Shown here piece after piece: positions 58,066 through 64,000 of a stretch of DNA of 64,000 nt. Source of the stretch: Areca catechu. Taxonomy: Eukaryota > Streptophyta > Magnoliopsida > Arecales > Arecaceae. Each line of letters opens with the position of its first letter. Positions within the stretch are counted from its first letter, which is position 1. The DNA lies in contig CM038052.1 of assembly GCA_021397845.1 (NCBI GenBank), positions 48,072,949 to 48,136,948 on the forward strand, given 5' to 3'. The position numbers and the translations under genes are program-made. Below the pieces are notes generated by a model. It saw only the letters and a list, made by a program, of their open reading frames with translations, did not search any database and was not told the origin of the DNA.

Positions 58066-58510
58066 CCTCTGGACAGGTGTTGACCTCTGGTGGTCGACCT
58101 CTGGAGCGTGCCACTGAAATTTTGCCGTGCCGGCCATGCTGAACTTTTCTTCTCTTCATGAGTCGACCTCTGGTGGTCGACCTTTGACAAGGTGTCGACC
58201 TCTGGTGGTCGACCTCTGATCTGAAATTTTCTGAAACTCTTAGAGATGTGCGTGCCATGCTTGAGTTTCTCTAAGCCTTTGTTTCTTTTGGTAATTATTT
58301 CTTAACAGGAAGGTCCAATATGAGAAATTTGATCTTGTCCAAGGTAGAAGAGCTCTTTTCCAAATCAGGCAAACTTAGTTTCATCATTGTACTCTTGATA
58401 CTCTTTTTGAATAACCTAAGTCCTGAAACTTTATCTTGAGATGAAACATTAGTCCAAACATATACTCAACCTTTTGTTAATCATCAAAACTAAGGATCCA
58501 AAGTCAACAA

Positions 58511-58960
58511 TCTCCCCCTTTTTGATGATGACAAAATCTTGAGTATATATGTAATTAAGTCCAAAAGCAAAATATAGCAATGATAAAAATTTTCAAAGAA
58601 TCCTTACATGCATGAGTATATCATAAAAATTTTACTTTTCATCTACTTTTTGTGAAACCATTCTCAAGAGTCAAAAAGATTTTACTTTTCATTTACTTCT
58701 TTCTTTTTGTGAAAACATTCTCATGAGTCAAAAAGATAAGAAACATACAAGCTTTACTCATAAGAATCATATATACTTTACTACACATAAGAAGGAGTCT
58801 CATATATACTTTACTACACATAAGAAGGAGTCTCATATATACTTTACTACTCCCCCTTTTTGTCAAGAATCAAAAAGTCCATTTTTGTAGTGAAAGATAT
58901 ATTAAGGAAACTTATGTTCAATTATAATGAAGTATTTAGTTGCATAAAATACATGCTCCC
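58511..58960 (-). promoter_or_regulatory. Repeated polypurine tracts of the Sirevirus
   Basis: On the minus strand AAAAAGGGGGAGA (58511-58524) abuts the 3' LTR, and similar purine runs lie at about 58849-58860 (AAAAAGGGGGAGTA) and 58951-58960 (GAGGGGGAGCAT). Multiple polypurine motifs before the 3' LTR are known for Sireviruses. Between them three copies of a 33-bp unit (CATATATACTTTACTACACA) lie at about 58766-58848. Confidence 0.7.
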
Positions 58961-59169
58961 CCTCAATTTGTGCATTCAATATAACAAAAATATTCTATCT
59001 TGAGGGTTTAAAAAGATAAATGCTAAGAGCTGGTATCAGACAGTAAAATATCACAATATAGATAAAAATAAATGTATTCAGTTACAAAATTGCTTACATA
59101 GTAAGCACAAAACACTGATACAACAGACCATACAAAGCAAACTAAGTACAACAAGTAAATCTATGAGGC

Positions 59170-60974
59170 TACTCCTCATCAGAAGGTATATCAAAAGAGA
59201 CAGGAGCCATGATCCTAGATGAGGATTTTGGAGTCCTATGAGAGTGACTCCGAGTCCTCAGAGAGGGACCAGACTTAGGGGTAGTCCTACGAGATCTATA
59301 GGTCCGAGGAAAGGGCTCCACAGGTGTCCCGACTGAAGCAGTAGCAGAAGGAGTAGACGGATCAGTATGCTGAGTAGACTGAGCTGGGGTCTACCTGCTG
59401 ACTAGCTCATAAGCTGTGGGATCATCAATATCTGTCTCTGTATGCTCATCTATATCATCCGGAATCCCAGTAATAGTCTCAAACAGTGACTCTGTAAGCT
59501 CAGTATCTACTGGCACATCTGTGGCTGGAGGATCTGTACTCGGAAGATCAGTAGAAGGAGGATCAGCAGAAGGGGGTATCTCTGGAATCGGATCTGCAGG
59601 TGGAACATCAGAACTACCTGCTCCAGGCTGATCTCCATCACTGTCACTGTATCCACTGGAGTCATCATCATCATCATCATCATCAGAATGTGGAGGAGAT
59701 ACTGTCGGATCTGCAGTCCCTGATGGCAGTGCTAATCTCAGTAGGCCGAGGATCTGTCGGAATCCTGTATCCATACTAGCTGAGAGAGCTCCAATGCGTG
59801 TATCAGTGTGTATCCGCAGATCATGTAGCTCCTGTCGTACACCAGTAATCTCTGTCCGGACCTCTGAAATGTGATCAGTCACCCTCTGCTCAAAGTCCGA
59901 TATCCTCACTGTAGTCCTCCGTGGTGTAGCAGTAGTAGTAGTAGGTGCTGGAGCTGATGAGGGTGGTGGCGTGAATGGCTAAGGCTCCGCAGTCTCTGAC
60001 TCTGGTGCTGGGCGAGGAGGTGTAGCATGATCAGTAGGCTCTGAAGGCCCTGCCTCAGCTGCTCGGATCTCATCCTCCTCATCTGGCTCCTGGCCAGACT
60101 CTCGTCGCACCCAGCGGTTACCAATCAGTCGAAATCCCATCCTATGCAGGGATTTCTCTCCATAAGTATCAGTATGCTGCAGCTGACTGAAGGGTATACC
60201 GTCAAATGAAATACCATGCTCCCTGAATATCTGAGTCAGTCCCATGCCATATGGCTGAACAAGTCTCCTGTGAGATGCTGCCTCACCCATCTGCTGAAGC
60301 ATGATCCTGGGAAGGTTGATGGGAGTCCGCTATCTCAGGGACACCATCAACACCAGCTCACGCTCAGTGATAAAATCGAATCTCCCGCTCTTCAGAATCA
60401 AGATACGGGCGATGATATGATGCAGCACTCTCATCTCCAGTGAAAGCTGGTTAGCGGCTACTGTGGAAATGCCGCTAACATCCTCACGCTCTAGAATACA
60501 TCTGAAGGCGTGCTCTCTGTCGCTGATCGAAGTGGCAGCAGTGCCGTGAAATGGAATCCTCCAAATGCGACTGATGACCTCCGGTGTCACTGGAATCTCG
60601 ATCCCACGTACTATAGCAGACCATCCAACACCATCAGTGGCCATGGATCCATAAAACTCCCTGATGAGGTCTGGGTAGAATCTCTCAGATATCGTACAGA
60701 AATGAACCAGACCTGCATCTCTCAGTACATCTCCAATAAAGAAGTGATGCTGATCCCACAATGGTATATCCACACGCCTCCCACTAGCAATGCTCTTCCG
60801 AACTAAGCTGGCTGGCACTGGTGCAGGTGGTTCTGGGGTCGGCTCACGCTCATGTCTGACTTTTCTTCGTCGCTCAGTGCTACCTTGGCCTTGTTCCAAT
60901 CTCCTTTTCCTTACTGCCAAGTGCTTTCTCGGACCCATATGAAAGGAAGAGGGGTAACTTAGGGAGAAGTGCAA
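59170..60974 (-). pseudogene. Sirevirus third ORF (env-like position, Transposase_32-type domain), three in-frame TAG codons
   Basis: One minus-strand frame of 601 codons runs from the ATG at 60974 to the stop near 59170, interrupted only by TAG at 60330-60332, 59979-59981 and 59391-59393, with no frameshift. N-terminus: basic MGPRKHLAVRKRRLEQ; then a domain with FYPDLIREFYGSM, VRGIEIPVTPEVISRIWRIP and LILKSGRFDFIT, as in the putative plant transposon protein family (PF20167); then coiled coil DFEQRVTDHISEVRTEITGV, an Asp run (about 59690-59660) and a Pro/Ser/Thr-rich tail with SDPPSTDLPSTDPPATD. I see no signal peptide or membrane segment, so a true envelope role is doubtful. The function of this ORF in Sireviruses is not established. 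Confidence 0.7.
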
Positions 60975-61384
60975 TGAAGCAAGGCTAAGAGGAAAGGAGA
61001 GGGAAAGAGAGGTTCACGGATTAAGAAAAAGAGGAGAAGGTGAAATGGTGAGATAGGGTTTGTGAGAATGGAGAAAATCGAGAGTAAATGAAGAAAAAGT
61101 AAGAAACGGACGAAAGAAATAAGTGATTTCAATTGAAAAACAACCGAGATTTGAGGGTAGATAGATGCAAAGGCTTTCGGTTGTCCAAAACCAAGAACAT
61201 GGTCAAAAAGAGGTTTGATTTCAAGGAAAGCAAGAGGAGAGGAGAGGATTACCCAAAAAGATGAAGGAGAAGGGTGGAAATCTACTGTTTAGAGGTTTAG
61301 GGAAGTTGGAGGGGGACCACACGAAGGAGAAAAGAAAAAAAAATGGAGAAAAAAGGCTTGCGGACGGGTTTTTAAAAAAGAGGG

Positions 61385-61505
61385 TTTCTGTTCAAGTGTC
61401 GACCTCTAAAAATTTTCAGGCGTCGATCTCAAGTGTCGACCTCCAAAAGCCTTAGGGGTCGACCTCAAGTGTCGACCTCCGAAAAATTAAAGTGTCGACC
61501 TCCAA
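61385..61505. repeat. GTCGACCTC cluster between pol and third ORF
   Basis: The word GTCGACCTC (or GTCGATCTC) occurs about six times in 120 bases, spaced 11-25 bases, in the non-coding gap of the Sirevirus. The same word is clustered in its 3' LTR (55145-55296, 58066-58222). Confidence 0.8.
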
Positions 61506-61632
61506 CAATAAATTACCCAAAATAAAATTCTGTAAAATTTAAAAAATTGATAAAATTTAGAAAAATAACCTTTAAACATATTTGAGAATTTATAAATCAT
61601 TTTTGAGGAATTTTGATGAGAATTGAAGAGTT
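61506..61632. other. Rest of the gap between Sirevirus pol and third ORF
   Basis: AT-rich, no feature. With 60975-61384, which is GA-rich and also non-coding, it forms the untranslated stretch separating the two genes. Confidence 0.5.
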
Positions 61633-64000
61633 TCAAGTAAAAGGATCAATGACTCCTAGTTCTCTTCTGATCATACAAAATCTATCTTCATTCAATGGTT
61701 TTGTGAATATATCAGCCAATTGATAATCAGTACAAATAAATTCTAACAACACATTAGAGTTTTGAACGTGATCTCTTATGAAGTGATGTCTTATTTCAAT
61801 ATGTTTGCTTCTTGAATGTTGTACAGGATTTTTCGTTAAATTGATTGCACTAGTATTATCACATCTTATGGGTGTCTTAGTTAGTTTGATGCCAAAGTCC
61901 TCGAGTTGTTGTTTGATCCATAGAATCTGAGCACAACAGCTTCCAGCTGCTATATATTCGGCTTCCGCCGTAGATAGAGCAACCGAATTCTGTTTCTTAC
62001 TGCTCCATGAAATCAAATTAACTCCTAGGAATTGACAAGTTCCACTAGTACTTTTACGATCAAGTTTACACCCAGCAAAATCAGCATCAGAATATGTAAT
62101 TAATTCATATGATAACTCTCTAGAGTACCAAAGACCAATTTCGATAGACCCAGATAAGTATCTAAATATACGTTTTACAGCTAAGAGATGTGATTCTTTA
62201 GGAGCAGACTGAAAACGTGCACACATACAAACACTAAACATTATATCTGGTCTACTGGCAGTTAGATATAGCAATGAACCAATCATGCCTCTTTATAATT
62301 TTTGGTCTACTGATTTACCACATTCATCTTTGTCTAATTTACATGAAGAGCTCATAGGGGTACCTATTGGTTTGGTAGTCTCCATCCCAAACTTTTTCAA
62401 TATCTTCCTTGTGTACTTGGCTTGGTTGATGGAGATCCCCTCTTTGGTTTGCTTAATTTGGAGTCCGAGGAAGAAGTTGAGTTCTCCCATCATGCTCATC
62501 TCGAACTCACTCTGCATTAACTTAGCAAATTCTTGACAAAGACATTCGTTAGTAGCACCAAAAATAATATCATCTACATATATTTGTACTACTAAGAGAT
62601 CATCATTTTTCTTTTTCAAAAACAATGTATTATCTACATTACCTCTAGAGAAATCATTTTTCATCAAAAATGAACTTAATCTATCATACCAAGCTCTAGG
62701 AGCTTGCTTTAAACCATACAATGCTTTATGCAATTTAAAGACATGATTAGGAAATTCATGATTTTCAAAACCAGGAGGTTGTTCAACATAAACCTCCACT
62801 TCAATAAATCCATTTAAAAAGGCACTCTTAACATCCATTTGAAATAACTTGAAATCCATAAAACAAGCAAAAGCAAGTAAAAGTCTAATTGCTTCTAGCC
62901 TAGCAACAGGAGCAAATGTTTCATCAAAGTCGATCCCTTCTTCCTGGTTGTAGCCTTTAGCAACAAGTCTAGCTTTGTTCCTAGTTACAATACCATGTTC
63001 ATCAAGTTTATTTCTAAAAACTCATTTTGTGCCAATTACAGAAACATTAAGGGGTCTTTCAGTTAAAGTCCAAACATTATTTCTTTTAAATTGATTTAGT
63101 TCATCTTGCATAGCATTAATCCAGTTACAATCTTTTTCAGCTTCTTCTATTGACTTAGGCTCTTTCTGAGATACAAAAGCTAAATAATCACAAACATTTC
63201 TAATAGAAGAGCATGTACTTACCCCCTTTGATGGATCACCAATTATTAGCTCTTTAGGGTGTCCGTGTGCATACCTCCATTCTTTAGGTAAAGGTTTTGG
63301 TGAAGTTGCATTGATCTCTTGAGTTTGATCTTGATTCTCTTGATCATCATCTCCTTTGGGCTCATCTTCACTGATTGTCAATTGTTCAAGCTTTTTTGTA
63401 CCTGTTTCAACATCAATAGAATCTTCTTTTCTAGAAGATTTTTCGTTAGATTCATCAAACACTACATGAATTGATTCTTCAACCAGAAGAGTTCTTCTGT
63501 TGAAGACCCTATATGCCTTGCTAGAAGTAGAGTATCCTAAGAAGATACCCTCATCTGACTTAGCATCAAATTTACTGATATTATCTTTGCCATTGTTTAA
63601 TATGAAACAGCGGCAACCAAATACACGAAAATACTTAAGATTAGGTTTTCGATTTTTCCAAAGCTCATATGGTGTTTTCTTCAAAATAGGTCGAATTAAA
63701 ACACGATTTAAAATGTAACAGGAAGTATTAATGGCTTCTGTCCAAAAATATCTAGGTAAATCATTTTCGCAAAGCATTGTGCGTGCCATTTCTTCAAGTG
63801 TGATGTTCTTTCTTTCTACCACCCCATTTTGTTGAGGTGTCCTAAGTGCAGAAAAATTATGACTAATATCATTTTCATTACAAAAAGCTTCAAAATCATG
63901 ATTGTCAAATTCAGGTCCATGATCACTACGCAAAGAAACAATAGTGAGATCTTTTTCGTTTGAAACCCTTTTATGAAATTTAACAAAAGCTGAAAATGTT
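61633..64000 (-). pseudogene. Sirevirus pol: integrase (part), reverse transcriptase, RNase H; two in-frame stops
   Basis: The minus frame is open at the window end and runs to the stop at 61633, broken only by TGA at 63019-63021 (in VIGTK-stop-VFRNK) and TAA at about 62288 (in VDQKL-stop-RGMIG). Integrase: SDHGPEFD (second Asp), TPQQNGVVERKN (catalytic Glu), then FRVFGCRCF and FLGYSTSSKAYRVFN. RT: MDVKSAFLNG, ALYGLKQAPRAWY, catalytic YVDD (62580-62569), FLGLQI. RNase H: YSDADFAGC, SWSSKKQNSVALSTAEAEY and CDNTSAI, with DYQLADIFTKPL at the end. All visible catalytic residues are intact, so inactivation is slight. It would copy the element RNA into DNA and insert it; the gene's first half lies outside. 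Confidence 0.9.

Larger units (their letters stand above)
54261..58509 (-). repeat. 3' LTR of the Sirevirus, split by the triple-LTR array
   Basis: It starts (minus) TGTTGACTTTGG right after the polypurine tract and ends ...TAGGCAACA at 54261, with the block CCTAATTCACCCCCC near the end that is usual for Sirevirus LTRs. Without the array (55297-58070) it is about 1.48 kb. It contains two exact copies of a 72-bp unit (54575-54718) and a dense cluster of GTCGACCTC words (55145-55296 and 58066-58222). Confidence 0.8.
54261..64000 (-). mobile_element. Sirevirus (Ty1/copia, SIRE/Maximus lineage), 3' half
   Basis: On the minus strand: integrase, reverse transcriptase and RNase H (from the window end to 61633), a gap of 0.66 kb, a third ORF (60974-59170), an untranslated region with repeated polypurine tracts and the 3' LTR (58509-54261). 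A third, env-like ORF after pol and iterated polypurine motifs are established features of Sireviruses. The left end TGTTGCC is preceded by ATTTT (54256-54260), the candidate target duplication; the other end is outside the window. Few lesions in pol suggest a fairly recent insertion. Confidence 0.85.

Noticed and set aside
1..64000. CRISPR arrays, riboswitches, bacterial operons, rRNA or tRNA genes
   Set aside because: Tandem repeats here have no regular spacers, tRNA-like sequences are SINE promoters, and the sequence is plainly plant nuclear DNA.

Overview
This window is 64 kb of nuclear DNA from a seed plant with a large, transposon-packed genome. The element mix (Tat and chromovirus gypsy elements, a Sirevirus, CACTA, hAT, an L1-type LINE with an RNase H domain and tRNA-derived SINEs) together with PPR and DUF247 gene remnants fits a monocot such as a palm, but the species is not proven by anything I can see. 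I found no intact host gene, no structural RNA gene and no CRISPR array. Only two host-type genes are recognisable, a DUF247 gene (about 12.5-13.9 kb, minus) and a PPR gene (27.2-28.2 kb plus 47.0-47.2 kb), and both are broken.

Layout. 1-4608: 3' part of a non-autonomous chromovirus (element A), apparently inserted into a Tat-lineage gypsy element (B, 4609-11338) that keeps RNase H, integrase, 3' tandem repeats, a degenerate antisense gene and its 3' LTR. 11339-17208: the DUF247 pseudogene, AT-rich DNA and a degraded SINE. 17209-25950: a hAT-type element inserted in that SINE; a CACTA element (17954-25885) sits in the hAT, and a probable LTR sits in the CACTA. 26849-27172: a second SINE next to the PPR pseudogene. 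28207-46987: an L1-type LINE (minus) inserted in the PPR gene with an 18-bp target duplication. The LINE contains a Tat LTR fragment (28411 to about 30655) and a two-LTR element (34138-44085), which in turn holds a young non-autonomous chromovirus (element C, 35669-42450). 48510-53059: a minus-strand Tat element (D). It is cut by an LTR (E, 53060-54260), which is cut by a minus-strand Sirevirus (54261 to the window end), whose 3' LTR holds a three-LTR array (55297-58065).

Target duplications and broken reading frames give the order of events: SINE, then hAT, then CACTA; PPR gene, then LINE, then LTR pair, then chromovirus C; Tat D, then LTR E, then Sirevirus, then the triple-LTR array. The most unusual material is the A/C chromovirus family, which pairs a long gag-like ORF with an orphan integrase tail plus chromodomain and no reverse transcriptase. 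Next are the tandem-LTR structures, the env-like third ORF of the Sirevirus interrupted only by TAG codons, and a primer-binding site duplicated into an LTR end. All database-dependent statements (family names, lineage) rest on motif recognition by eye.
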